From Durusdinium trenchii (taxonomy: Eukaryota > Sar > Dinophyceae > Suessiales > Symbiodiniaceae): 64,000 nucleotides of DNA. Within the stretch, counting starts at the first letter, position 1. Each line of letters starts with the position of its first letter. This document shows positions 39,900-50,655 of this stretch, piece by piece. The position numbers were made by a program, and so were the translations under genes. The stretch lies in the NCBI GenBank assembly GCA_963970005.1, contig CAXAMN010003869.1:273179-337178 (forward strand), written 5' to 3'. The notes under the pieces were generated by a model. The model had not been told where the DNA came from, made no database searches, and worked only from the letters and a program-made list of their open reading frames with translations.

Positions 39900-41190
39900 T
39901 CTCTCTGAAGCCCAAAACGTCTAGAGATCTCTAAGCCTTCTGCTTCTACAACTGTAGACCTTTAGACACACTGTTTGGGGTCTTTTGCCATCGGTATCAG
40001 GTTGGAGGCCTTTTTAAAATTAGTTTAATGAGTTTGGAGGCCATTGCTATTAGGTCAAGTCTGAAAGGTTTGAAGCTGAAAGGTCTGTAAGCACAAACAT
40101 CATTCCTGGGATGTTTAAGAAAACATCGCGTCGCATGTCTGTCAAAGCTTGTTTCGTTTAATTGGACGCACTGAGGTCTGCTCCAGCATGTTACCCGGAA
40201 CCTGAAGACAAAAGATGCATCGTGCCAATCAAGGTGCCCTTGGCTGAGGCACTTTGGTACACAAAGACAACACATCTTTGCCTCAAACAACAATTTGAAC
40301 AGAAAACAAAAACAAAAAAACAACAAAGAAGAACACACGCAAGAAAGAAACCAAACAAAGGAACAACGTTCTTGAGAAGAAGAAACAAAAAAAAGGGTAC
40401 GGAAAGGAATAAAAGGCTTGTGAAAAGGTTTGTGCTGGTGACTTGTGAGTAGCAAGGACGCTACTAGGGGCTCCTGGCATCGCTACTAGTAACAAGGGCA
40501 TCGCCACTAGGAGCAAAGGGCAACGCTACTAAGGGACAAGGCCCCCAGTCCTCCTTGCGCACTTCATCGACAACGGGCACCTTGACATCGATGCATTGCA
40601 TTCGGTGAGCATGCGTGGTTGATGTGTTAAACTCTGCTAAACGCCTTTGGTTTTCTTTCTTTTCCTTCTGTCTTATGCTCTTTCCTCTTGACTTTCTTTT
40701 CTTTAGGCCTTTCGACCTCCTTTTCCTTGATGTCTGAAACGTTTGATGATTTTGCAACACCCTCACGATGTATTCGATTGACAGGGCCTCACGTCGTCCA
40801 GGCACCAGCAGGCAGCTGCTAATGCACAGATCTGCTGTTGCCCGAGGTGCCAGTCCATCACGCTCCTAGCAAAAGCAGCTTTCAGAGAATCTTCTCATGC
40901 AATTTAATCTCGCAATTTGGTTGGAGGCCATCGCTTAGGTGTTCATGCATCAATCTCACTTGTGCGCCCCCTCTCTCCTGGCTGCGCTTTTGAGACATGA
41001 TCTGCCCGCGTCTCTTGTCAGCACCATTGGCGACACTGAACCACCTGTAGCCGGCCTGCCGCGAAGTGGAACACCTGAAACTATGTGTTCATGGTTTGGA
41101 CATGGCGCTCACTTCACTAGCGCCTGCTTCAGCCTGGTCTCAACCTCCTTGTCCAGTACCATCTTGCCGTCCTTCAAGGCTTAATTGCAA
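39900..41190. other. No recognisable gene
   Basis: Contains a minus-strand CTAG-core string read on plus at 40448-40535 and single 21-bp units near 40005 and 40920. A Lys/Gln-rich ORF at 40162-40452 comes from A-rich DNA. Nothing else seen. Confidence 0.5.
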
Positions 41191-41835
41191 GAAGGTTGGA
41201 CGCCATCGCGATTAGGGTGGAGGCCATCGCTTCTAGGTTCGAGGCTATCGCTTCTAGGCTGGAGGCCATTGTTGTGAGGTTGGAGGCCATTTCCTCTAGG
41301 TTGGAGGCCATTGCTATTAGGTTGGAGGCCATGGCTTCTAGGTTGGCGGCCATCGCTAGTAGGTTGGAGGCTATCCCTCATAGGTTGGAGGCAATCGCGG
41401 AGGCCATCGCTTCTACGTTGGAGGCCATTGTTATTGGGTTGGAGGCTGCCGCTCTTAGGTTGGAGGCCAGTGCTATTAGCTTGGAGGCCGTCGCCATCGC
41501 TCTTAGGTTGGACGCCATTCCTATTACGTTAAAGGCCCGAGAGCATCTGTCTTAGGTTTCAGGCCATCGCTAGTGGGTTGCAGGCCGCTAGTAGGTTGGA
41601 GGCCATCGCTATTAGGTTGGAAGCCATGGCTTGTGGGTTGGAGGCCGTCGCTTCTAGGTTGGAGGCCACCGCTCTTAGGTTGGAGGCCATTGCTATTAGC
41701 TTGGAGCCCATCGCTAGTAGGTTGGACTATTGCTATTAGGTTGGAGGCCAGAGGGCATCGATCTGTCTTGGGTTTCAGGCCTTCGCTAGTGGGGTGGAGG
41801 CCATCGCTAGTAAAGGATGTTTCGCACCACAGCTC
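41191..41835 (+). repeat. Tandem array of a 21-bp unit, about 30 copies
   Basis: Head-to-tail units with consensus GGTTGGAGGCCATCGCTA plus TTA, diverged from each other by 10-30 percent. A period of 21 keeps all frames in phase, giving heptad peptides RLEAIAI on the plus strand and LQPNSDG on the minus strand. The long ORFs on both strands (41196-41555 plus, 41524-41943 minus) follow from this. I see no sign of a real gene. Confidence 0.92.
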
Positions 41836-42409
41836 ACCTCGGATGGAATAACTCAATAGGAAAACACGATTTGCCAGTTGTCCCGTCCGAGATTGATCCT
41901 TGGAAGGTCTACCTTTTCCTTCGCCGCCGTCGTCGTCTTTCATGTCTGCAGCTTTAATGGCAGTGTCCTGGCAAGCTCCGAAAAACTCTCTTTGGAATTG
42001 TGTGTGTGTGTCTAGTACCTCCGCAATTGCATCGATAATTGCACCATCGTTGCGTCTCCTCAGTGAAACACGGAAAGAAAGGATAAACTATGAAAGATAA
42101 AGTACTTAGCTTCCGATCGTTGCGAAATAAAACGCAATAAGCTCAGAGTCAAGATGCAGATTGCTAGGCAGCACCCGTAAAAGCCCTTCCAACGTTGCGC
42201 AAAAGACTTTCACATGCGCAAGGATTGCTTCTGGAGGTATACCGGAATATGGCAAAAATGATCCATCATCATTGTCACTCGACCACCTTCAATAAGCCAT
42301 AGCAAGTAGGCACAGTCTCCGATGAACATCCTGTTTGTTTGCCGCGTACAGTAGCAAGCAATCGCTGCAGAGGCTATGCGGACGAGGTGCTCACTCCAGG
42401 AAGGCTGGT
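41836..42409. other. No recognisable gene
   Basis: Unique sequence. ORFs are shorter than 80 codons and show no feature. Confidence 0.5.
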
Positions 42410-42660
42410 GTCTGGTGTCCGCCCTTTTCTGTTGGCAAAATAGCATGTCTATTCATTTGTCTCCCAGGTCCGTCACTGCCGGTGTCCGCCCTTTTCCGTT
42501 GGTGATGCAACATTTCTATTCATTCCCCAAACAGTCTACTCTTAGGGGTTCTCAATTCTTAAGATGTGTCCGCCCTTTCTGTCACTGCTGGTGTCCGCCC
42601 TTTTCCGCTGGCCATGGAGCATTTCAATTCATTTCTCTCAAAAGTGATCTCTTTACTTTT
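42410..42660 (+). repeat. Diverged direct repeats around TGTCCGCCCTTTTCCG
   Basis: Four starts of a roughly 70-110 bp repeat at about 42416, 42486, 42567 and 42591, each with GTGTCCGCCCTTTTC-TTGG and then TTCTATTCATT. A further copy, CCCTTTCCCCTTTCCAGC, follows the GC-rich island at about 43268-43330. Confidence 0.65.
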
Positions 42661-43288
42661 GCCGACCGCCGCCAGGCTGCACGTCGGTCGTCGTGCTCCC
42701 GGGCCTGGCCGCCGCCGCGCGCGCTGGCGGCGTGCCGTCTCTCTCTTTCTCTTTCTCTTGCTCTTTCTCTCTCTCTCTCTCTCTCTCTTTTTGTTTTGTT
42801 TGCCGCGCCTGCCGTGCGTCTGCTAGCCGCTTGCTGACGCGCTCCACAAGGTGTAGGAGGCCTGCCTGCCGTTCTCGGCGCCGCGTCCCGTGCGCCCCCG
42901 CGCCTCGTCGCCGCGAGCCAGCAGGACGCGCTGCGCAGCCAGCTCCTCGTCCCTCCACTTGGCCACTGGTGGCGCTGCCGCCGTGGCGACCTGCAGCGCG
43001 AGGAGGCGCTTGTTCTGTCTCTTCGGGCGTTGGCGCGCCCTGTCCTCTCTTGCCTCCGCCTTGGGGTTCTTCGGCGGCAGGGGCTTGGCGCTGCCCGCGC
43101 GCCGCGGTCGACCGCGCGTACCCTTTTGTTCGGCTCGCCTTCTGTGCCTCCCCAGGTCGCAGCGCCACTGCGTAGTCCTGCTGCAGTTTTTGCTTGAGAC
43201 TCGAGCCGTCCACGGCGTCTCCCAGGTTCGGTTTGGTGCCTGCACTGCTGCTGCACTGCGGGCACCTGCCCTTTCCCCTTTCCAGCAT
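42653..43288 (-). CDS. Possible exon in a GC-rich island, unknown family
   Basis: A 211-codon minus-strand ORF in a block much richer in G and C than its surroundings. The N-terminal third reads like a protein (RCPQC, then GDAVDGSSLKQKLQQDYAVA). The middle is Arg/Ala/Gly-rich and the C-terminal part is a Glu-Arg/Lys run from a (TC)n microsatellite (42738-42790). Three frames are open here because of composition, so the frame choice rests only on the N-terminal part. The CxxC could be half of a zinc site. Family not recognised. Confidence 0.3.
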   Translation of the reverse strand: MLERGKGRCPQCSSSAGTKPNLGDAVDGSSLKQKLQQDYAVALRPGEAQKASRTKGYARSTAARGQRQAPAAEEPQGGGKRGQGAPTPEETEQAPPRAAGRHGGSATSGQVEGRGAGCAARPAGSRRRGAGAHGTRRRERQAGLLHLVERVSKRLADARQARQTKQKEREREREKEQEKEKERDGTPPARAAAARPGSTTTDVQPGGGRQK

Positions 43289-43368
43289 TTCTATCTATTC
43301 ATTTGTCTCCCAGGTGATTTCTGTACTTCGCCAATGAGGTTACTGTTAGGGGTTCTGAAGGCTTTCTA

Positions 43369-43740
43369 AGAGTGTCCGCCTTGCTGCGGGAGAGCGTGTC
43401 CGCCTTCCGTCCGGCTTGTCTCCCTTTGTCTCTCTTCTTGCTTTTTGTTGTTGGTCACTGTGTCCGTCTTGTCCCCCTTCTGTCTCCCTTTCTCTCCGGT
43501 CTTGTCTCCCTTCTTGGTGGTCATTGTGTCCGTCTTGTCTCCCTTCTGTTTCCTTTTGTCTCCCTTATTGTCTCCGTTCTTGTTTGTCATGGTGTTGTCT
43601 CCCTTCTTGTTGGTCATTCTTGTCTCCCTTCTTGTTGGTCTTGTTGCCTTCTTGGTGGTCATTGTGTCCATCTCGTCTCCCTTTTGTTTCCTTTTGTCTC
43701 CCTTCTTGTCTCCCTTGTGTTGGTGTCTCGAAAAGTAAAC
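43369..43740 (-). repeat. Tandem GGGAGACAA-type repeat, minus strand
   Basis: Irregular tandem units that read GGGAGACAAGA-AGGAGACAA on the minus strand and TTGTCTCCCTTCTTG on the plus strand, mixed with TGGTCATTGTGTCCG. ORFs over it (Lys/Thr/Asp-rich minus, Leu/Ser-rich plus) are repeat by-products. Confidence 0.8.
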
Positions 43741-44767
43741 TTGGGAATCCCACCTGTTTGGGGCCTACGGTGGCGTAACTTGTAGCGTGCGATGCTCTGA
43801 AGTAGCTGTGGCTCGACACTGCTTGCTAAGATTGCACTGATTGATTTCCAAGTAGTTCAGGGAAAGTGTTTGAAAGTCAACACTGGAAGTCATGGCACCT
43901 GGCATAAGCCTTCGTCTTTTCAGCTTTTGAATAGCTTCTTCTTGTCCGTTGTCATTCTCCCCCTTCAAAACTACTATCTGCTTGTCCAAACACACCGCTT
44001 CCTATCGTGGAGGCCGCGCAGTTCTTTTCTTTTGCTATCTTGACCTCGTTCCTGTACAGAATTCTCTCCACTCCAGAACTTGTTGATTTAGGTGCCACAC
44101 CAAGACTTGTATCCATTTGCCCCTCCAGCTCCTCTGGCTCCATCTGCTGTAGATGTTTGTCACTCAATCCCTGGCTTTGAGGTGAAGGGTCACTCCCACC
44201 GCAAACATGGAAGTCCTCGCTGTCTCTAAAAACATTTCTATGTAGTTGAGCTGGCCTCTTTGTGGATTCAGTGGCTCACCGCAACAGCTTGACCCCAGCC
44301 ACTTCCGACTTTCTGAGCGCATCCACTGTCTTCTCTCGCGGCAAGCGTGTTCCCCTTCTTCCTTTGGAGTCCTGACATACGGACACGGATGTTTCCATTG
44401 GTTCAACAAGCCGTGAATAGCGCCGTTCCCTGAGGGGCAGCAAAGGTCCACTCTTATTGGGTATTGACTACTTCGCAATACAACTGCCACCACGAGAACA
44501 ACAAAACAAACAAAAGGCAAACGGTCACAACAGAAGCGCAAAGAAGGAAACGACAACAAGTATTGACAAAGGTAACAGTGAGCAACGCAACATCTCCTCT
44601 GTCAAGCCATAGGAAGTCTTCGGAACATCAGCGTCTGCTTTTTGTCTTTTTGTTTAGGTTTTTTGGGGGGCAAGCCGCCGTGTCCTTGCTGTCCTTGCTC
44701 GTTCAGCAGAACAGCCATATGGGACGTAAGCATCGCTGTCCTGCACCCAGAGTATGACATTATCTGA
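43741..44767. other. No recognisable gene
   Basis: Unique sequence with ORFs up to 131 codons (44164-44559, minus) lacking any recognisable domain. Confidence 0.45.
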
Positions 44768-44771
44768 CTTC

Positions 44772-44791
44772 ATATATATATATATATATAT
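44772..44791. repeat. (TA)n microsatellite
   Basis: About ten TA units followed by a T run. Confidence 0.9.
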
Positions 44792-44924
44792 TTTTTACTG
44801 CAACTGCAACTATGAAATCACATTTGTATAACTTCTGGAATCTCCTGTGACCGGAAGTGGGCCGCTTCAGCAAAGGCTTCGCTCGTGGCCCGAAGCTTCT
44901 GACACCGGCCTTGAGGGATCTATG

Positions 44925-45235
44925 CTCAGACAAAGGGAGACAAAGCAAAATCATCTCAGCCCCGCATCCAAACATGCCATGTCAGACAAGGGGAGACAAG
45001 GAGAGACAAAGCAAAGTGATCCCAGCCCAGCGTCCATGGGAGACAAAGTCATCTCAGCCCAGCATCCAGACGCAGACAAGGGAGGACAAGGGGAGACAAA
45101 GGGAGACAAAGCAAAATCTCAGCAGCATCCAGACATGCCATGGGAGACAAGGGGAGGCAAAGCAAAATCATCTCAGCCCAGCGTCCAGACATGCCATGGG
45201 AGAGAAGGGGAGACAAAGGGCGGGAATCATCTTGG
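44925..45235 (+). repeat. Tandem GGGAGACAAAG repeat, plus strand
   Basis: Irregular units of GGGAGACAAAGCAAAATCAT followed by CTCAGCCCAGCATCCA and ACATGCCATG. The core GGGAGACAA is the same as in the array at 43369-43740 but on the opposite strand. Confidence 0.8.
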
Positions 45236-46735
45236 CCCAGCATCGTTTCTATGCAAGAATTGAGAACCCCTCACAGCAAAGCTGTCTAAGAGCAATCCAC
45301 GTCTGAGTCGTACCAAAGTCAGGTGAGCCCAGGGCAACACCGCGCGATTTGTAACTGAAGTGGTTGACACATAGAAAAAGCATCGGTAGACAGGTCAGCC
45401 CTCACCGCTTGTGCAGGTTTGTTGTAGGCTTCCAATATCCCAAGACCGGCTCGCGACTACTTTAGTGTGCCGCAGGTTTTGTGAGATGCTCAAAAGTTGT
45501 TACGACTGGATCCCTTCGTATTTCACATATAGCAACAGCGATGCGCTAGTCATGTCTCTCTTCTTATCACAAATTCCATGAACGAGCCACACAACTTGTA
45601 TAAAGGAGCTCAAGCCAAGCCGCTCTGGCTCCAAACCACGAATCCATCTAATCTCATTCACTCGGCAGTCACTGTCAACTCCAAGACAGGTCCTCTAGAC
45701 GCAACGATGCGAGCCCTTCGGCCCAGCAAATCGGAGGCAGCCATGGAGGATGCGCACTGATAGCTGATGCAATCCGATATGAGAATACACTATCTTGGCC
45801 GTGCTCTGCGCATTGCTTTTTCTCCTTGAATTCTACTTTTGCATATACAGTAGTTGTCTCATCAAATGTAATAGCATTCGCGCGCTTGTTGAAGTCAGTT
45901 GTTTCACAGCCATGAAATATCTCTACGCGGAGCCACTGCTCGCAAACACGATTCAGTAAGCGCAGGAAAAATGTGCGCTCTCGACTCACCAAGAAGTTGA
46001 AGTACTTCGGGACGCAAGCCTCTTGTATGTCTCCCTGTTGTTTGGGGCAATTGCTCGTACCTTTTTGATGATTTTTATACAGACTATATGCACAAGGGAC
46101 ATCAAATTTGTTAACGCCGAACTAATATGATATGTCTAATGAACAAATGCGTGAGCGGAGCGGAATCGCAGTGTTCCTGATAGGAAGGTTACGGAAAGCT
46201 TTCGAGAAGCAAACATAGTAAAGAGTTCTGGTTGAATTTTGCACCATCAGCCCGCGCAGTGGAGTTCTACTAAGACGGACGTCACTGCGCGAAGTGGAAA
46301 GCTTTATACAATTAAGATTGCAGTTCGGAATGAGGAATTGTTTCAGCTCCGGGCAGGAAGTATTTCATATAACTCCGTTTCATGCTGCAGAGGGAGAAGC
46401 CTCATACTGTTGATGGACAAAATCCTGAACCACTTTGCGCACTGTCTTCTTGCTGCCTTCATTCTCCCTCGTTAACATTGGGGCCGCCGCAGTGGAAAAT
46501 TTAAAACAAGCTGAAGATCAAAAATCCTGCGCCGCCTCCTAAGAGACATTGAACGAGGGGGCGCAGGGGTTGCTATGCGACCCTTCCAAGGTGAGGTGGT
46601 GAGGTGGCACAGGATTTGCTCCATCAACAATATGATTATATTTCAGACCGCTAAGGGAACATATTGCTCAGCCCGCGAAGGTGAATTGTATCTCAGCCCG
46701 AGGGGATAGTTTCCTATGATTTAATATCAGTCCGT
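45236..46735. other. No recognisable gene
   Basis: Unique sequence. Bases 46609-46630 are identical over 22 bases to 10393-10414 in LINE 1 ORF1. Near 46660-46760 a short motif CAGCCCGCGAAGG recurs with variation. Confidence 0.45.
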
Positions 46736-46739
46736 GAAG

Positions 46740-47290
46740 GGGAATATTGCTTCAACCAGCGAAGGGGAGAGGTTCCGAGGTTTCAGCGAAGGGGAGAGGT
46801 TCCGAGGTTTCCAAGTCCAAGTATTTAGAAATTCTAAAAGGATACAAACAACTAAAAACAAAAAAATAAATCCTTGATGTTCCAAGGTTTCCAGGTATTT
46901 CGAAATTAAAACAAACTTCATATTTAGTTTTTTGTCTTCTTTAGATTTTCTAAATACCTGGAAACCTCGGAACCTCAAGGGTTTAAATTTGTAAAAACAT
47001 ATTTTTGTAAAAGGCCGCAAGACAAACCGCAACATATTGAATTTTAACTTTTTTTAAGGCCGCAAAACTAACAATTCTAAATATTTAGTCTCTTTATTTT
47101 TTACAGGCAGCAAACCAGAAAAACTAAATATTTTGCTTTTATTTCTTTAGAATATATAGATACATGGAAACCTCGGAACCTCAAGCGTTTAGATTTTTTT
47201 AGATTTTTAATAGGCAGCAAAACTAAGCAACTAAATATTTAGTTCTTTTTAAAAATCTTTTGTTCTTCTTAGTAGGCCGCAAAACAAAAA
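46740..47290. repeat. AT-rich DNA with GAGGTTCCGAGGTTTCC inverted repeats
   Basis: The motif GGTTCCGAGGTTTCC occurs on the plus strand at about 46757, 46797 and 46880 and on the minus strand at about 46952-46980 and 47165-47185. The pair 46872-46905 and 46948-46980 forms a hairpin with arms of about 33 bases and a loop of about 42. AGGC(C)GCAAAAC recurs near 47010, 47060, 47210 and 47275. Confidence 0.65.
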
Positions 47291-47298
47291 TATTTTAG

Positions 47299-47780
47299 TC
47301 ATCGTTGCGCCCAGAACTGTTTTCGCACATGGGAAAGATCTCCGGCCATCAACTCCATCAGAAGCGCTCCGTCCACTTCCCCCAAGAAGTCTACGACCTG
47401 ACGGGCTTTTGAACAGTGAAAGCATGGCAGCTGGGAACGCTTTCACTGTGCCAACCTGAGAGTCGGGCCTTGGGATGCCTGCAGCACTGCATGGCTTTGA
47501 TCTCGGCCATGAGTGGAGATGCCTCCTTCATGACCTTGATCGCCACAGGAACTGATCCGAAAGTTCCTTGCCACGCCTTCGAATAGCCGCCCTCCCCCAG
47601 CTCTACCTTTCAGGCGTAGGGTGCGGAGGCCTTGCCTTCTGCTTCTCCTGCTTCTGTTTGACCTTGCAGCGGCTCACTCCACGGTAGAACCAGGAGGGAA
47701 ACAGCTCGCGCCTCGTGCAGGCCAACTGCAGCAATGCCAGCGCAGGATTGGCCTTCCACATCTTCCACCTGGCTTCAGGT
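47299..47780 (-). pseudogene. Protein kinase fragment
   Basis: On the minus strand 47606-47456 encodes VELGEGGYSKAWQGTF and PVAIKVMKEAS, the glycine-rich loop and VAIK lysine of a protein kinase, then AEIKAMQCCRHPK (helix C region). After a gap of about 60 bases that starts GTTGGC and ends GTCAG, 47397-47302 encodes FLGEVDGALLMELMAGDLSH, the hinge region, then a TGA at 47299-47301. Upstream, 47761-47607 reads as protein (LFPSWFYRGVSRCKVKQKQE) in a frame that is off by one base. The catalytic loop (HRD, DFG) is missing. The kinase assignment is firm; it is a dead or partial gene, perhaps with one short intron. Confidence 0.7.
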
Positions 47781-47910
47781 TGAAGCCCCTTTCATAAAAG
47801 TGCTTTCCCCCTAAAAAAAGAGTGAGGAACGCTGTGAGGGCCTGTGTTTTTCAGTGTTTTTGTGTGTTTTTTACTATATTTGGGCTTCTTACGCAAAAAA
47901 TATGAAATCT

Positions 47911-47958
47911 GTAGTGGAACAGCTGGTGTTGCATCACATGTTCCAGCTTCAAAAACAC
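47911..47958 (+). repeat. Direct repeat, left copy
   Basis: GTAGTGGAACAGCTGGTGTT followed by GCATCACATGTTCCAGCTTC. A close copy is at 49345-49392 and a partial one at about 47978-48000. They bracket the gene-like unit between them. Confidence 0.65.
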
Positions 47959-48149
47959 AAGAACTGATGCTAAGAGTAGTGAAGCAGCTGGTGTTGCTTT
48001 GCTTCAGACTATTCACTCTTGGCGCTGCTCTTCAGCATCATCAACTTTTCTTCTCTTGTGTGGTCTCTTTTTTGTACCAAAGCAAGCCTCAACATCTTGT
48101 GACAAGAAGTCACAGAAAGCCTTGAGCTGTGCTGCATCCAGCTTGACTT

Positions 48150-49310
48150 GCGCATCTCAACACTTGAAAGAAGATGGTGTTAGCACTTCCACATGTGTAC
48201 CAACAAGCTCCACGAGTCATTTTGTCCAAAAGCTTCTTCCAAGCCCTGGTGCCTTTCCTCTGGCTCATTGGCTTCTTCAAAGCACTCATCAGTAGTGTCA
48301 GCCATGTTGAAATGTTTCTTCAAGCCTTCTTTTAACAGCTTTTGGAATTCCTTCCATTGAGGGCTGGAAGTCAAGTTCACAGACTTGCTGTTTTGTATTC
48401 ATCTCTGCAACCAAGCGCAAGCTTTGCTATGGCATAGTGGCTGGCTCTGAACTTCACAAAGGTCTGGCCATCATGTTTTGTCACAAGTGCTTCAGGCAGC
48501 ACCACAGGAGGGCCATCATTGTATTTCAAGGCAATCTGATTGATGACCTGCATTTTCTTGGGCCAAATACTTTAGGCATACATTTGTATCACAAACAATG
48601 GCCTTGCAGACAGCACAGTGTGCAAACTCAAAAAACACACAGCTTCTAGTAGCTAAGTTTCAGCTTGTAATGTTTGTTTTGAACAATTGAAGGCATAAAG
48701 CCAAAATTTGCATGGCGCATTGTTTTTGTCCTGGCAAGCTTTGGGTTTTGGGTCTACCTCATCCCTGGTTTTTGGGTCTCCTCATCCCTTTAGGATTTTT
48801 TTGGTCTCTTCTTGGGCTGCTCATCATGGGTCTCTGCATCACCTGCTGCCTCATCCTCTTTCTCATACATCAATTGTGCACCTGCTTCGATGTTGGCCTT
48901 GCTTTTGAAACAAGGCATTGACAAAGACAATTTGCCATGTGCCACCTTCACATCTGACAGAGTCACATTGGCCAAACAGTGTCATTGGTTTCTGCAACCC
49001 AAAAGAAAGGCGCTATAGCACCAGTGCCTTTCTTGAGGTCCAGCTTTGGCTGCTGGACTTGGTAGTAACTCTTGTCTTTCAGGTTGGTCACAACCACCTT
49101 GGCTTTCTTCAATTGCTCAGCTGTAATCTTTTGCACCATACCAAATGGGAAAATCTTCAAACTGACCTTTCTGACTGGCTTTGCAGCATAAACCTTGTGG
49201 TCATCCATGAACAAAAGGGATTTCAAATCCACAGCTGCATCATCCCAAAAAATTATTGAGCAAGGCCAGCTGCACTTCATGAGAAGAGCAGGGGAAGCTG
49301 TTTGCATCAC
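48150..49310 (-). pseudogene. Broken gene of unknown family
   Basis: Minus-strand segments read as protein but change frame. 49310-48963 gives KSLLFMDDHKVYAAKPVRKV and ITAEQLKKAKVVVTNLKDKS; 48975-48790 continues one base out of frame (LANVTLSDVKVAHGKLSLSM, ending in an acidic then Lys-rich tail). 48575-48394 gives MQVINQIALKYNDGPPVVLP and 48380-48180 gives QWKEFQKLLKEGLKKHFNMA. The acidic and basic tail PKKRPKKS could be nuclear targeting. I do not recognise the family. The segments could be exons of one gene, but the one-base shift at 48970 points to decay. Confidence 0.45.
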
Positions 49311-49344
49311 AGGTCCCAGCCACAGAAGCTATGGATGATAACAG

Positions 49345-49392
49345 TAGTGAAGCAGCTGGAGTTGCATCACATGCTCCAAGCTACAAACACCT
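49345..49392 (+). repeat. Direct repeat, right copy
   Basis: GTAGTGAAGCAGCTGGAGTT followed by GCATCACATGCTCCAAGCTA, about 85 percent like 47911-47958 and in the same orientation. Confidence 0.65.
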
Positions 49393-50179
49393 GATGATAA
49401 ACAATCAGGGAAGGGTCTAGGGGGGGGTTCCTAGTTGGGAGAGTGGGGGGGGTCGAGCAAAAAAACTCAAAAATCTCCCCCCCAGAAATCCCTCTCTTCC
49501 ACCTTCATAGTAAGAGGTCCTTGTTCCTTGCCTACATTGTGTGGCACATAAGCTTTTATTATTGTTTCGCTTTTTTTCAATAGCTAACAAAAATAAATAT
49601 AGGAAAAGAACACACAGTCTATATATAAAAAAGTGATTTTATTAAAAGCAATAGCTTTTTGGAAGCACTGAAAAACGCAGGCCCCCACAGATTGCCTTTC
49701 TGTAAAAAAAGGTGTGTAAAAAAGTGGGTTTCCAACACCGTCCTTTCTCTGGGTTAGGTGGGAGGCCATCGCTAGTAGGTTGGAGGCCATTGCTATTAGG
49801 TTCACTTCTTCGCTGGCTCTGCTCTCCTGTGGCTGATGCCAAATGGTGATGCGGATGGAGCCTGAAAGACTGGAAGAAGCTCTGAGCATGTTCGAAGACA
49901 TTCGAAGTGTTCTTCAGATTTTAAGAATTCGAAATCACATGGTGCATTTAGTGTGCCGCCAGACTGCAAGACGGAATCCACACATCAAGTGAGGTCTGGA
50001 CTGATGGGCATCATCTGAAATAGCTGAAGTCGTAGCAGCTCCAAGACACCTCCCACAGCTTCAAGCAAAAACAGCGCAGTTCGGACCTGCTCGGCACACC
50101 CTCTTAGCAGTCTCTTTGTGGTGCCACTTTCAAACACAACTTGCCTATGCTCGCCCACCCTCGTTTTGCTTCACTCTTC
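49393..50179. other. No recognisable gene
   Basis: Unique sequence including G runs near 49420-49455 and two 21-bp units at about 49760-49805 (plus). Confidence 0.5.
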
Positions 50180-50360
50180 GATGGCCTCCAACCTACTAGC
50201 GATCTTGCTACTAGTAGTAAGGCCAGGAGCCCCTATAGTAGCGTCCGATCGCTCCTAGTAGCGATGCCCTTGTTACTACTAGCGATGCACTTGTTACTAC
50301 TAGCTTCTTGTTACTACTAGTAAGGCACCTGTTACTACTAGCGATGCCCTTGTTACTGCT
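50180..50360 (-). repeat. CTAG-core modular repeat string
   Basis: One 21-bp unit then about nine CTAG-core units, payloads CCAGGAGCCCC, CGATGCCCTTGTTA and AAGGCACCTGTTA in plus-strand reading. Confidence 0.75.
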
Positions 50361-50564
50361 GACTCTTTTTATCCTTTGCAGCACCATGCCAAGTGCTCAA
50401 GTACCGCTCGATGGACTCTAGCCCAGCGTGGGTAGCGGTAGCGTCCGCGCACAGCACGGAGCACAGCGGCCGAGTCCTGGAGGACGAGTGGGTCTCACAA
50501 TGAGGACAAGTCTGGGATGGGCAAAGAGGCAGGAAGTAGCATGAAGTAGCTATATAAGTTTGTA

Positions 50565-50655
50565 AGAAAAAAGCAGAAGGAAAAGGAAGAAGGAAAAGGA
50601 GAAGGAAAAGGAAAAGGAAACAGTTGATGAGAAGGAGAAGGAAAATCGGGAGACG
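50565..50655 (+). repeat. Purine-rich GGAAAAGGAGAAGG repeat
   Basis: A nearly pure purine tract of GGAGAA and GGAAAA units. Confidence 0.85.

Noticed and set aside
40162-40452. Lys/Gln-rich plus-strand ORF
   Set aside because: Produced by A-rich simple sequence; no domain.
41196-41943. Long ORFs on both strands, 119 and 139 codons
   Set aside because: They are translations of the 21-bp tandem array; every frame without a stop in one unit stays open.
43416-43785. Leu/Ser/Cys-rich plus-strand ORFs of 97-137 codons that look membrane-like
   Set aside because: All come from the tandem TTGTCTCCCTTCTTG repeat.
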